The notes beneath the pieces were generated by a model. The model was not told the origin of the DNA, searched no databases, and saw nothing but the letters and a program-made list of their open reading frames with translations. Shown here in pieces: positions 1 to 9,559 of a DNA stretch of 57,204 nucleotides (positions are counted from its first letter, which is position 1; each line of letters opens with the position of its first letter). A program made the translations under genes and the position numbers. This DNA comes from Altererythrobacter sp. GTDB taxonomy: Bacteria; Pseudomonadota; Alphaproteobacteria; Sphingomonadales; Sphingomonadaceae. The stretch spans positions 1 through 57,204 of the forward strand of contig JAPSJS010000016.1 of NCBI GenBank assembly GCA_031178065.1. Reading direction: 5' to 3'.

Positions 1-1648
1 GCGTGCGCAGCGGCCCGTGCCATTCGGCGCCGGTGAGAAAATAGACGCCGTTCACCTTGATCAGCGCGTTGCCTTCGTAACCGACGTGATCGCCGTCGGT
101 GTCGACGAGCTGCCGCACCGGTCCCTCGAACCCGTCGCGCGCGGCATTGAGCTTGCCGATGTTGCCGCCGCCCCACAGGAAGTAGAGGCCGTCCTCGTCC
201 TCGAACGGGAAGCCGTCGATGCCGTCTACGAAATAGCCGTCGGTCACGTTCTCGTACGGACCGGCAGCGGTGCCGCTGGTCGAGCGGTAGAGCCAGGTCT
301 TTCCGCCGACTCCGCGCTCCATGACCGAGAAGGCGAGGTAGTAGGTCCGGTCGGCCTCGACCCAGCGGATCTCGGGCGCCCAGAGCTCGGCGACGCGGCC
401 GCCGAAGTCGTAGCCCATGTCCTGCCACTGCCAGACGGAGCCGCGATCCTCCCAGGTCTCGAGGTCCTGCGAGCGCCAGAGCTTCACTCCGCCCTCCGGC
501 CGGTGATAGCCATAGCCGCTGAGCGTGCCGACGAGATAGTAATAGCCGTCGTGGCCAAGCGTGACCGAGGGATCGCGCATCGTCTCGCTGGTGACGAGCG
601 GGCTGCGCGCGGCGACGGCGCTGTCCTCGGTCAGTATCGATGCCGCCTGGCGCAGCCGCCCGTCGGGCGCCGTTTCGAGCGGGACGAGACCGACCTGTTC
701 GCAGAACAGCGCGAAATCGTCGTCGCATTCGGGATTGTAGCTCGCCGCAGGGCGCCCGTCGTCGAGCGTCACGATCGAGCTTTGCCCGGCATGAGGGACC
801 GCCAGCATCCGCATCGAGAAGGGCCCGTAGGGCGTCGGCGCGGAGGCGAGGAACAGATCGTTGGTCGCCGTGCGCAGCCGGCCGGTGACTTCGCTCGCCG
901 CGAGCCAGTAATGGCCGTCATGCTTGAACATCGTCGCACCGCTGCGCCCGACGTGGGTGCGCACGGGCCAGTCCTTGCCCTCCGGTGGCGCCTCGGCGAA
1001 CAGCGCCTGATCGGGTTTCAGGAAGCGCGGCGCCTCGGCGAGCCGCGATAGATCAGGCGCGAGCTTCGCGATCCAGCCGCCGCCCCACAGCAGGTAGTGC
1101 GTGCCGTCGTCGACGAACAGCGAGACGTCGCTCGCGCCGTCGATCAGGCATGGGCTCGCGGCGAACGCGCCGTCGGGGGCGGCGACCTTGCCCGCGGCCA
1201 CGCGTGCGCAGCCCGTCTTGTCTGCGAACGCGAGATAGAGGGCGTCGCCCGCCACCGTGACCGACGGCGCCAGATAGCGCTCGGACGTGTCACCTGCACG
1301 GATGCCTTGTCCCGAGATCTTCGCCGGTCCATGCGCGGTCCAGTCGCGGCCGTTGCTGGACGTCCATAACGACACGCCATGGCGCGGGCCCGTGCGGAGC
1401 GTCGTTCCGGTCAGGAACCAGCGCCCATCCTCCGCCCGGGCAATCGAGGCGTCGCCGAGCGCGCGGTCGGAGAAGATCGGCTCGACCGGGCGCGCATCCG
1501 GGCCGGGCATCACGGTCGCGTTGCGGTCCATCGAGGGGTGGTCGAGGAAGATATCGTCAGCAACGGCGGGCTTGGCTGCGTCCTGCGCGGCGAGCGGCAC
1601 CGAGAGCATCACGGCGGCAAGCACCGGCGCGACCCAGTGTATCCTCAC
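1..1648 (-). CDS. tandem GH43-type glycoside hydrolase, secreted (3' end outside window)
   Basis: The reading frame starts at GTG 1648 and stays open to the window edge, so the C-terminus is missing. It begins with a signal peptide ending near PLAAQD. Two beta-propeller-like segments follow. The second has GH43 hallmarks: an SETMRDPSV blade, WAPEIRWVEADRTYYLAF and DGIDGFPFEDEDGLYFLWGG. The first has the related ERYLAPSVTV and HYLLWGGGW patterns. GH43 enzymes are five-bladed propellers that usually act on arabinose-, xylose- or galactose-containing chains. The start overlaps the sulfatase stop in a GTGA quartet, so the two are translationally coupled. Exact specificity cannot be read from sequence; the sulfatase and galactose-oxidation context suggests a side-chain or exo-acting enzyme on a galactan. 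Confidence 0.8.
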   Translation of the reverse strand, partial: MRIHWVAPVLAAVMLSVPLAAQDAAKPAVADDIFLDHPSMDRNATVMPGPDARPVEPIFSDRALGDASIARAEDGRWFLTGTTLRTGPRHGVSLWTSSNGRDWTAHGPAKISGQGIRAGDTSERYLAPSVTVAGDALYLAFADKTGCARVAAGKVAAPDGAFAASPCLIDGASDVSLFVDDGTHYLLWGGGWIAKLAPDLSRLAEAPRFLKPDQALFAEAPPEGKDWPVRTHVGRSGATMFKHDGHYWLAASEVTGRLRTATNDLFLASAPTPYGPFSMRMLAVPHAGQSSIVTLDDGRPAASYNPECDDDFALFCEQVGLVPLETAPDGRLRQAASILTEDSAVAARSPLVTSETMRDPSVTLGHDGYYYLVGTLSGYGYHRPEGGVKLWRSQDLETWEDRGSVWQWQDMGYDFGGRVAELWAPEIRWVEADRTYYLAFSVMERGVGGKTWLYRSTSGTAAGPYENVTDGYFVDGIDGFPFEDEDGLYFLWGGGNIGKLNAARDGFEGPVRQLVDTDGDHVGYEGNALIKVNGVYFLTGAEWHGPLRT

Positions 1649-3216
1649 TGCTCGCTCCCCTTGCGCAGGTCACGCAGATTGACCGATTTGGGCTTCGGCT
1701 GCGCATCGAGGATCGCGGCCAGCCGTGCCTCCACGTCGGGCATGGTCCCGGCCAGATTGCGCGTCTCGCCCGGATCGGCCTTCAGGTCGTAGAATTCGAC
1801 GTCGACCTGGCCCGTCTTCTCGTGCGTCCAGCGGACCAGCCGATAGCGTTCCGTCCGGATTGCCTGCCCGATGCGATTGGGACGGTTGAAGCTGTGATAG
1901 GCGAAATTCTGGAGCTGCGCGGGCCGGCCGAGCAGCACCGGCACGATGCTTTCGCCGTCGACGTGCTGCGCACCGCTCGGCATCGAAATGCCCGCAAGCT
2001 CAAGCAGCGTGGGATAGAGATCGACCGTCTCGACCACGTGATCCGGCGCCTGCGCCGCACCGCCGGTTCCCGGCCCGGCGAGGATCATCGCCTGGCGGAC
2101 CGCCTGCTCGTAATTGGTGTGCTTGGTCCACAGGCCGTGGTCGCCCAGATGATACCCGTGATCGCCCCACAGCACGACTATTGTGTCGTCCCGCAGCCCC
2201 TCGGCCTCGAGCGCGTCGAGCAGATAGCCGATCTGCGCGTCGACATAGCTGACCCCGGCATAATAGCCGTGCATCAGGCGCCGCTTCAGCGCCTCAGGGT
2301 AGTCCTTGCCCAGTCCTTCGGGGACCGGCTTGTACGCCACGATCTCGCCGCCCACCTTGCCTGCGAACTGCGGCGCGCCGTCGGGCAGAGCCTCATGTTC
2401 GGGCAAAGGCAGGCGCTGCGGATCGTAGAGGTCCCAGTACTTCTTCGGCACCGAGAACGGGAGGTGCGGGCGTGCGAACCCGACGGCAAGGAAGAAGGGC
2501 TCGTTCGCATCCCGGAGCCGGGCAAGCCGGCCGGCGGCGTGTCGGGCGACGCGGCCGTCGGCATAGGCATCGTCCGGGACATCCGGCGCCTCGAACGCCG
2601 CGCCGCGCGGCAGCGTGGCGGCATAGGCCCAGACGTCCTGCCCCTGGGGGACCGGCACTTCGTAGAACAGCGCCTCTTCGCGGGTCGGCTGGCCGCCGGT
2701 GCTTTCGCGCAGCAGGTATTCGACCACCTTGTCCTTGTGCGGCGCGATCGACCAGCTCGCGGGATCGTCGTCCGACCCGTGGCCGACGTGAAAGACCTTG
2801 CCGATCGCTTCGGTGTGATACCCAGCCTGCTTGAACCGCTCGGGCAGGGTCACTGCGTTCGGAATGTAGTCGCGCAGGTCCATTCCGAAGTCATAGATCC
2901 CGGTCGAGGTCGAGCGCGTGCCGGTCATCAGATTGATCCGGCTCGGCGCGCAGACGGCCTGATTGGCGTAGGCTCGTTCGAACCGCGTGCCGCGCGCCGC
3001 GAGCGCATCGATATTCGGGCTGATGGCATAGGGATCGCCGAACGCACCGAGGGCGGCCTTGAGATCGTCGACCAGGATGAAAAGGACGTTCGGACGTTCC
3101 TCCGCCTCTGCCGAGGGGGATGCCGCCGCCTGCGGCAACGTGGTCTGTGCGCAGCCGGCGAGAGCCGTGGCAGCCATCAGCCCGAGCGTGCGCCTTGCCC
3201 ACTTACAGGTATGCAT
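1645..3216 (-). CDS. sulfatase, iduronate-2-sulfatase-like, lipoprotein
   Basis: This 523-aa protein belongs to the type I (formylglycine) sulfatases. The start MHTCKW is chosen because GGGAGAGAG lies just upstream; an in-frame ATG 27 nt earlier has no ribosome site. The lipobox ATALAGC places the lipidated cysteine at residue 22, so the enzyme should be membrane-anchored facing the periplasm or outside. VDDL (D50, D51) supplies metal ligands and CAPSR (C89-R93) is the modification site, where cysteine becomes formylglycine. The stretch around QAVCAPSR and GKVFHVG resembles iduronate-2-sulfatases (S1_7-like). A later GDHGYHLGDHG block gives further metal-site residues. It lies 45 nt downstream of the gene for its probable activating enzyme. 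Confidence 0.92.
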   Translation of the reverse strand: MHTCKWARRTLGLMAATALAGCAQTTLPQAAASPSAEAEERPNVLFILVDDLKAALGAFGDPYAISPNIDALAARGTRFERAYANQAVCAPSRINLMTGTRSTSTGIYDFGMDLRDYIPNAVTLPERFKQAGYHTEAIGKVFHVGHGSDDDPASWSIAPHKDKVVEYLLRESTGGQPTREEALFYEVPVPQGQDVWAYAATLPRGAAFEAPDVPDDAYADGRVARHAAGRLARLRDANEPFFLAVGFARPHLPFSVPKKYWDLYDPQRLPLPEHEALPDGAPQFAGKVGGEIVAYKPVPEGLGKDYPEALKRRLMHGYYAGVSYVDAQIGYLLDALEAEGLRDDTIVVLWGDHGYHLGDHGLWTKHTNYEQAVRQAMILAGPGTGGAAQAPDHVVETVDLYPTLLELAGISMPSGAQHVDGESIVPVLLGRPAQLQNFAYHSFNRPNRIGQAIRTERYRLVRWTHEKTGQVDVEFYDLKADPGETRNLAGTMPDVEARLAAILDAQPKPKSVNLRDLRKGSEQ

Positions 3217-3261
3217 CAATTCTCTCTCCCGAAATTCCATCATTCCCCACCTGCCGACATG

Positions 3262-4308
<1,047 letters not shown>

Positions 4309-4333
4309 GGCTACCAGGCGGTCGGAGACCGCC

Positions 4334-5362
4334 TCAGTTCGGGAATGCCTTGACCAGCGCATCGTGCTGCGCGCGGCTGATCGGCAGCATCGAGCCGTGC
4401 CGGGCACCCGGGGTCATCTCGTAGCGGTTCCACTCGGGAATCCCCGAATTGCCCGAGACCTGATACCACGGCCCTTCCAGCCGCGGCGCCATCGAGAGGC
4501 CGTAGCTAGTCCCCGCATATTGCTCGTAATAGAGATACCAGTCCCCGCCGTCGGGCGAGCGGATCAGCGTCGGCGCCTCGCGGAAATTGGGGCTGAGCGG
4601 CGGGCCGGGCTCGGGGAACGGGCCGGTGAGCGTGGGGCCGCAGGTGATGCGAACCGTCTTGCCCGTGGTCCAGTTGTACGATGGGTAGCGCTCGTCCTTG
4701 ACGATGGCGCAATAACCGCCCGCCGGGTTGGGCTGCATGATCGTATCTATCGTCGCCATGTCCCAGGTGAAGAGCCGCTTCGGCGGCGCAGTGAAGGTCT
4801 TGAGATCCCTTGAGAGCGCGTAGAGCGTGCGCTGGCTGGCCCAGTAACGCTCCGGATCCTCGTCGCTGCCGGGCACGTTCGGGGTGTGCCACATCAGCAG
4901 GAACTGGCCGGACGGCTTGTCGAAGAACAGCTTGGGCGCGCCGATCCGCTGGAGCGCATGCGGATGGTTCTTCACCTTCGACAGATCGGGCTGATAGGTG
5001 CCGAACGGCTCCCAACGGATCAGATCGTCGGACACCCAGAAGCGGATCAGAGGATCGTCGTCGCTCTTGTTGCCGACGAGGTAATAGCGCCCGTCCGGCC
5101 CCTGCGCGATCGAGGCGTGGCCGTGGTAGTCGGAGGAGACCGGCTTTCCCTTGTTGAGGAAGGTCCAGTGCAACCCGTCCGTGCTGATCGAATAGTAGAG
5201 CGTGCCGTAGTCGCCCTTCATCATATGCGCGAAGAGATACGCCTTCTCGGACTCGGCGGCGGGCTTCGCCTCTTCCGCAGCCTGCGCGAGCGCTTGCCCC
5301 GCTCCGAGCACGAACAGCATCGGCGCGAGCGCGCGCAGAATCCCCTTCACCATCGATGTCAC
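4334..5362 (-). CDS. secreted GH43-like beta-propeller glycosidase
   Basis: This 342-aa protein has a signal peptide ending near QALAQA. The start is GTG 5362, preceded by GGGAGGAGG five bases upstream; an in-frame ATG 9 nt further in is less well placed. The body has repeated propeller strands such as YYSISTDGLHWTFL, SIAQGPDGRYYLVG, APKLFFDKPSGQFLLMWH and APTLIRSPDGGDWYLYYE, a pattern shared by GH43, GH117 and related five-bladed families. Substrate is unknown. GH117-type neoagarobiose hydrolase activity would fit a galactan locus, but I cannot separate the families by eye. It leads the transcript that also carries FGE, sulfatase and the tandem GH43. An AT-rich candidate operator sits 70-85 nt upstream. 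Confidence 0.72.
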   Translation of the reverse strand: MTSMVKGILRALAPMLFVLGAGQALAQAAEEAKPAAESEKAYLFAHMMKGDYGTLYYSISTDGLHWTFLNKGKPVSSDYHGHASIAQGPDGRYYLVGNKSDDDPLIRFWVSDDLIRWEPFGTYQPDLSKVKNHPHALQRIGAPKLFFDKPSGQFLLMWHTPNVPGSDEDPERYWASQRTLYALSRDLKTFTAPPKRLFTWDMATIDTIMQPNPAGGYCAIVKDERYPSYNWTTGKTVRITCGPTLTGPFPEPGPPLSPNFREAPTLIRSPDGGDWYLYYEQYAGTSYGLSMAPRLEGPWYQVSGNSGIPEWNRYEMTPGARHGSMLPISRAQHDALVKAFPN

Positions 5363-5432
5363 GCTAGCCTCCTCCCAGACACTTCGAGCTGATGCGGAAG
5401 TGCCGCATTCTCGGAATGGCGGAAGAGTATCA

Positions 5433-5446
5433 TTAATCTGATAAAT
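5433..5446 (-). promoter_or_regulatory. candidate shared operator, site A (upstream of 5362 gene)
   Basis: Read on the minus strand this is ATTTATCAGATTAA, centred on ATC-A-GAT. An overlapping plus-strand view shows TATCA-N6-TGATA (5428-5443). It lies in the 105-nt gap between the KDPGal aldolase stop and the GH43-like start. It shares 13 of 14 bases with the site at 15988. A GntR-type repressor from this locus is the natural candidate to bind it. Confidence 0.45.
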
Positions 5447-5467
5447 AACAACCCGGCATGTGCGGGA

Positions 5468-6109
5468 TCAGGTCGCGCCTTCAGGCTTTGCGGCCGCGAC
5501 GAAGCGTGCAGCGCGTTCCCGGATCTCGGGGAGAGTCACGCCCGGCGCGTAGAGCGCCGACCCGATGCCGAAGCCGGACGCGCCGGCCGCTTTCCAGGGA
5601 TCCATTCCTTCAGGCGTAACGCCTCCCACCACCAGCACCGGCAGCGACGGTGGCAGCACCGCCCGCTGCGCCTTCAGCACTTTGGGCGAGGCCGCCTCGG
5701 CGGGGAACAGCTTGAGCGCATGCGCTCCCGCCCGAGCGGCTGCGAAGGCTTCGCTGGGCGTGAAGTAGCCGGGCAGCGAGACGAGGCCTGCTTCGACCGT
5801 GGCGGCGATCACCGAAACGTCCGTATTGGGGGATACGATCAGCTCGCCGCCAGCGTCGCGCACCCGGGAGACTTGGTCCGGGCCAGTCACGGTCCCTGCC
5901 CCCGCCATCGCAGCGCCATCGAGCCGGCGGGCGAGCCGCGCGATGCTGTCGAACGGATCGGGCGAGTTGAGCGGCACTTCGATCAGCGTGAATCCGGCCT
6001 CTGCCAGAGCCTCACCCACGCCCTCGACCTCGTCGGGCCGGACGCCGCGCAGGATCGCGACGAGGGGGCATTTCGCAAAAGCGTTCCGGAATCTCGTATC
6101 CACACTCAT
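5468..6109 (-). CDS. dgoA: 2-dehydro-3-deoxy-6-phosphogalactonate aldolase
   Basis: This is a 213-aa class I aldolase of the KDPG/KDPGal family. It splits 2-keto-3-deoxy-6-phosphogalactonate into pyruvate and glyceraldehyde 3-phosphate, the last step of oxidative galactose catabolism. Visible family motifs are VAILRGVRPDE, TLIEVPLNSPDP, GAGTVTG, VSPNTD and the Schiff-base lysine in ALKLFPAE. VVGGVTPE and GIGSALY form the phosphate-binding end. ILRGVRP with IEVPLNSP is typical of the galactonate rather than the gluconate branch. The start ATG 6109 overlaps the DgoK stop in an ATGA quartet; longer upstream extensions are out-of-phase readings of dgoK. Kinase and aldolase are therefore coupled. 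Confidence 0.93.
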   Translation of the reverse strand: MSVDTRFRNAFAKCPLVAILRGVRPDEVEGVGEALAEAGFTLIEVPLNSPDPFDSIARLARRLDGAAMAGAGTVTGPDQVSRVRDAGGELIVSPNTDVSVIAATVEAGLVSLPGYFTPSEAFAAARAGAHALKLFPAEAASPKVLKAQRAVLPPSLPVLVVGGVTPEGMDPWKAAGASGFGIGSALYAPGVTLPEIRERAARFVAAAKPEGAT

Positions 6110-6975
6110 TCCACCAAATCCCAAATTAGCCGGATGCCGGCGGCGAACGCGGCGTGGCTGTCGACGATCGTGGCCTCGCCGCCGAACGCGGCGACCGCGC
6201 GCGCGTAGAGCCGGCCGAGCTCTGGCCCGGCGAGGATGAAGGGGCTCGCGCCCGCGGCATGCGCGGCGACGTCCGCGCCGATCAGCAGGCCGCTGGCGTA
6301 GGACGCCGATTCCTCGCGTGGCCGCTTGCGCAGCAGCACGTCCGCCCGCACCCCGAACAAGTGCGCCAGCAGGTCGGGCGAACGCGCCCGCTCGACACCG
6401 GCGAGGAAGGCCGCATCGTCTTCGGCAGCACGGTCGATCTGGCCGGCGAGCAGGCTGTGATCCTTCAAGAGGGCGAACATCTCGCCGGTGATGGCGGTGG
6501 TGAAACGGGTGATCGCACCGTCGGCGACATGAGCCCATTTGCAGTGAGTGCCGGGCTGCGCGAGGAGCGCGGTCGAGGGTACCTGTCCGGCCGCCACGGC
6601 GCCGAGGAACTGCACTTCCTCGCCGCGCATGGTGTCTGCACGGCCCTCGCCTTCGAATGAAAGCCCGGGGACAATCGCGGTGCGGCCCGGCTCGACCCAG
6701 CGCAGCGCCGCGGCCAGATCCTCGACCCGGGCCGGGCACGGCACATATCCCGCATCGGCCCATCCCCGATCCGAGCCGACCATGCCCGCGCACAGCATCG
6801 GCAGGTCGCCGAGCCGCTGCCGGATCGCCGCCGCCTCGCCCACAAACCCGTCGCGCCCGACCTTGACGACCCCTCGGTCGTCCCGCTCGGTGTGCTCCAC
6901 CGCGCCGTCCTCGCCGATGACGAACACGCGTCGGTTGGTGGTGCCCCAGTCGACCGCGAGGAAGCGCCCCTTCAT
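6106..6975 (-). CDS. dgoK: 2-dehydro-3-deoxygalactonokinase
   Basis: This 289-aa cytosolic kinase phosphorylates 2-keto-3-deoxygalactonate at C6 with ATP. The N-terminal FLAVDWGTTNRRVFVI is the DgoK family signature (an ASKHA-type phosphate-1 loop). AGMVGSDRGW, VPGLSFEG, MRGEEVQFLGA and PGTHCKWAHV are further conserved blocks. The length fits the family (about 290 aa). It starts 10 nt after the symporter stop and overlaps the aldolase start, so symporter, dgoK and dgoA look like one operon. The same enzyme would serve any route that yields KDGal, including one starting from galactonate itself. Confidence 0.93.
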   Translation of the reverse strand: MKGRFLAVDWGTTNRRVFVIGEDGAVEHTERDDRGVVKVGRDGFVGEAAAIRQRLGDLPMLCAGMVGSDRGWADAGYVPCPARVEDLAAALRWVEPGRTAIVPGLSFEGEGRADTMRGEEVQFLGAVAAGQVPSTALLAQPGTHCKWAHVADGAITRFTTAITGEMFALLKDHSLLAGQIDRAAEDDAAFLAGVERARSPDLLAHLFGVRADVLLRKRPREESASYASGLLIGADVAAHAAGASPFILAGPELGRLYARAVAAFGGEATIVDSHAAFAAGIRLIWDLVE

Positions 6976-6985
6976 CGCCGGCCGC

Positions 6986-8644
6986 TCACCACCAGGTCGC
7001 GTAGAGCGCGAGGAGGATGGCGATCACCCCGAAGGCGGCGGCGTTGAAGCCCGCCGTCGTGCGGTAGCTGATCCCCGTCGTGGTGATCCGGTCGCGTCCG
7101 GCGGCGCCAGGAATGGCGAGCGACAGGACGACGGCCAGTACGAGCGCGATGAGGAACACCAGGCCCATCCGGTTCATGAACGGGAAGTCCGGCATGAACT
7201 CCTTGAACGCATAGGACAATACGACCGATGCGATCGCGGCGGCGATGGCGCCCGCCTCGCTCGCCCGCTTCCAGAACAGGCCGAGCAGGAAGATCACGGT
7301 GATTCCGGGCGTGAAGAAGCCTGAGAATTCCTGGATGAACTGGAACGCCTGGTCTGACCCGCCGAGCAGCGGACGCGCCGTGAGCAGCGCGATGACCGTC
7401 GCCGCGGCGGCGGCGATCCGGCCGACCAGGACCAGGTGCTTCTCGTTCGCGGCGCGCAGGCTTTCGTCCTCGGCCGGCGGATAGGGCGCGTGCCCTGCCG
7501 CATCGGGATCGCCCGCCACGCGTTCCTCGTCCTCCGCACGCGTCGCGACGCGGCGGTACTTTGCGTAGAGATCGAGCGTGAAGATCGTGGCGATCGAGTT
7601 GATCTTGGACGCAGTCGAAGCGACGACGGCGGCCATCAGCGCGGCGAACACCAGGCCGAGCAGACCCGGCGGCAGATAGTGCATCATCGTCGGATAGGCC
7701 TCGTCCGCGGGGTCGAGCCCCGGAGCGAGGATCACCGCGGCGAGGCCCGGCAACACGACCACCGCGGGCATCAGCAGCTTGAGGAAGGCGGCGAACACGA
7801 CGCCCTTCTGCGCTTCGCCCAGGCTGCGGGCGGCGAGCGCGCGCTGGATGATGTACTGGTTGAAACCCCAGTAGCTGAGGTTGGCGATCCACATGCCGCC
7901 GACGAGCACCGCGATCCCCGGCAGTTCCTGATAGCCGATCTCGCCCGGTTCGAGGATCATGTTGAACTTCTCGGGCGCCTGGTCGAGCAGGGCGGTGAAG
8001 CCGACCCACACGCCCTGTCCTCCGCCGACTTCGTTGAGCGTCAGGCCGGAGATGATAAGTCCGCCGAGCACCAGCAGCGTCACCTGGACGATGTCGGTCA
8101 GCGCCACGGCCTTGAGACCGCCGTAGAGCTGGTAGAGGAGCGCAAAGCCGCCCAGCGCATAGAGCGCCACGTCCTGGTCGACGCCGGCGACCTTGTTGAC
8201 CGCGATCGAGCCGAGCCAGACGATCGAGGTGAGATTCACGAAAATGTAGAGCGCGATCCAGAAGATCGCCATCAAAGTGCGGATGGTCGGCCCGTACCGC
8301 TGTTCCAGGAACTGCGGCATCGTGTAGATTTCGTTCTTGAGGAAGATCGGCAGGAAGTACTTGCCGACGATCAGCAGCGTCAGCGCCGCCATCCATTCGT
8401 AGGAGGCGATCGCCAGCCCCAGCCGGTAGCCCGCGCCGGACATGCCGACGATCTGCTCGGCCGAGATATTGGCCGCGATCAGCGAGGCGCCGATCGCCCA
8501 CCAGGGCAGATCCTTGGACGCGAGGAAATAGTCGGAGCTGTTCTTGGCGTGCCCGCCCTTCTCGCGCGACACCCATTGCGCCAGACCGAAAATGCCGATC
8601 GCGTAGATAACCACCACGACCGCATCGATGGTTGCCAGATCCAA
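6986..8644 (-). CDS. SGLT-type sodium/sugar symporter
   Basis: This is a sodium:solute symporter (SSS family) of about 552 aa with roughly 14 hydrophobic segments. Diagnostic stretches include DLATIDAVVVVIYAIGIFGL, SSDYFLASKDLPWWAIGAS, LIAANISAEQIVGMSGAGY and EIYTMPQFLEQRYGP, close to sodium/glucose-galactose transporters of the vSGLT type. I prefer the TTG start at 8644, since GGGAGG lies six bases upstream and homologues begin at this point. The ATG at 8686 lacks a ribosome site. It would bring the monosaccharide into the cytoplasm for oxidation and phosphorylation by the downstream dgoK/dgoA products. It is divergent from the GntR gene. Confidence 0.9.
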   Translation of the reverse strand: MDLATIDAVVVVIYAIGIFGLAQWVSREKGGHAKNSSDYFLASKDLPWWAIGASLIAANISAEQIVGMSGAGYRLGLAIASYEWMAALTLLIVGKYFLPIFLKNEIYTMPQFLEQRYGPTIRTLMAIFWIALYIFVNLTSIVWLGSIAVNKVAGVDQDVALYALGGFALLYQLYGGLKAVALTDIVQVTLLVLGGLIISGLTLNEVGGGQGVWVGFTALLDQAPEKFNMILEPGEIGYQELPGIAVLVGGMWIANLSYWGFNQYIIQRALAARSLGEAQKGVVFAAFLKLLMPAVVVLPGLAAVILAPGLDPADEAYPTMMHYLPPGLLGLVFAALMAAVVASTASKINSIATIFTLDLYAKYRRVATRAEDEERVAGDPDAAGHAPYPPAEDESLRAANEKHLVLVGRIAAAAATVIALLTARPLLGGSDQAFQFIQEFSGFFTPGITVIFLLGLFWKRASEAGAIAAAIASVVLSYAFKEFMPDFPFMNRMGLVFLIALVLAVVLSLAIPGAAGRDRITTTGISYRTTAGFNAAAFGVIAILLALYATWW

Positions 8645-8714
8645 ACTCGCCTCCCGTCCCGAACTCTTGTGTTCTGCCGTGCCCATACGATAATGCGCAA
8701 GCAGCAGATGGTCT

Positions 8715-8728
8715 ATTTATATGATCTA
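8715..8728 (+). promoter_or_regulatory. candidate shared operator, site B (symporter/GntR divergent promoter)
   Basis: The plus-strand sequence ATTTATATGATCTA sits between the divergent symporter and GntR genes. It matches the ATTTATCNGATTAA-type motif of sites A, D and E with several mismatches, but keeps ATTTAT and GAT. This position is usual for an autoregulating GntR repressor. It is the weakest of the four copies. Confidence 0.35.
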
Positions 8729-8806
8729 TAGGACTTGTCCAGCGGCCACGTGCCTGCCTATATGCGGTGCAATGGACCGGGACATTATGAGGAGGATAGC
8801 GGCCTG

Positions 8807-9547
8807 ATGACGGCGATGGACCCGGCAGAAGTGCGTACGCAGCTTGGCCGCAACCTTACCTACGGCATGCTCGATACCCTCGGGCGCGCCATCGTCATCG
8901 GCAGCTATCAGGACCGCGTATTCCCGACCGAGGCCGAACTGGCCAAGGAATACGGCGTAAGCCGCTCGGTCACGCGCGAGGCGGTGAAGATGCTGACCGC
9001 CAAGGGGCTGCTGAGCGCCCGCCCGCGGCAGGGCACGATCATCCAGCCGGCCACATCGTGGAACCTGTTCGATACCGACGTGCTGCGCTGGCTGCTCGAG
9101 CGCAAGTTCTCGGTCGAGCTGCTGCGGCACTTCAACCAGCTTCGCGTCGCGATCGAACCCGAAGCGGCGGCGCTTGCGGCCACATATGCGGAGCCGTCCG
9201 ACCTCGAGGCGATCGATGCCGGGCTCAAGCGGATGCGCGCGGCCGAACAGGGGAACGACGATACGCTCGATGCCGACATCGCTTTCCACGTCGCCGTGCT
9301 GCGCGCCTCCGCCAACCCGTTCTACGCGCAGTTCCGCGACGTCGTCTCGACCGCGCTGCGGACCTCGATCCGCTTCACCAACCGGATCAAGGGCCGCTCC
9401 GCCAGCGTCGACGATCACGCCGCCGTCCGCGACGCGATCGCGGCGCGCAAGCCCGATGCCGCGCGCAAGGCGATGAAGCGGCTGATCGGCGACGTGCTCG
9501 AACTCATCGAAACCGCCGACGACGAGCCGGAGCGGCTGGCCGACTGA
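8807..9547 (+). CDS. GntR/FadR-subfamily transcriptional regulator
   Basis: This 246-aa regulator has an N-terminal winged helix-turn-helix (residues ~15-85; FPTEAELAKEYGVSRSVTREAVKML, read in overlapping pieces, ending GLLSARPRQGTII) and a C-terminal all-helical FCD ligand domain. The FCD metal-site residues are visible in DADIAFHVAVLRAS and DDHAAVRDAI. The family includes DgoR, UxuR and ExuR, which sense sugar acids. ATG 8807 is chosen because GGAGG precedes it and it aligns with the family N-terminus; an upstream in-frame ATG has no ribosome site. It is divergent from the symporter gene, and its likely effector is galactonate or KDGal (inference). It probably represses the promoters carrying the AT-rich motif. 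Confidence 0.88.
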   Translation: MTAMDPAEVRTQLGRNLTYGMLDTLGRAIVIGSYQDRVFPTEAELAKEYGVSRSVTREAVKMLTAKGLLSARPRQGTIIQPATSWNLFDTDVLRWLLERKFSVELLRHFNQLRVAIEPEAAALAATYAEPSDLEAIDAGLKRMRAAEQGNDDTLDADIAFHVAVLRASANPFYAQFRDVVSTALRTSIRFTNRIKGRSASVDDHAAVRDAIAARKPDAARKAMKRLIGDVLELIETADDEPERLAD

Positions 9548-9559
9548 TCGGCCCTTCGG

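Noticed and set aside
6110-6793. Long N-terminal extension of the KDPGal aldolase
   Set aside because: This is dgoK read in another frame. The true start is ATG 6109, overlapping the dgoK stop.
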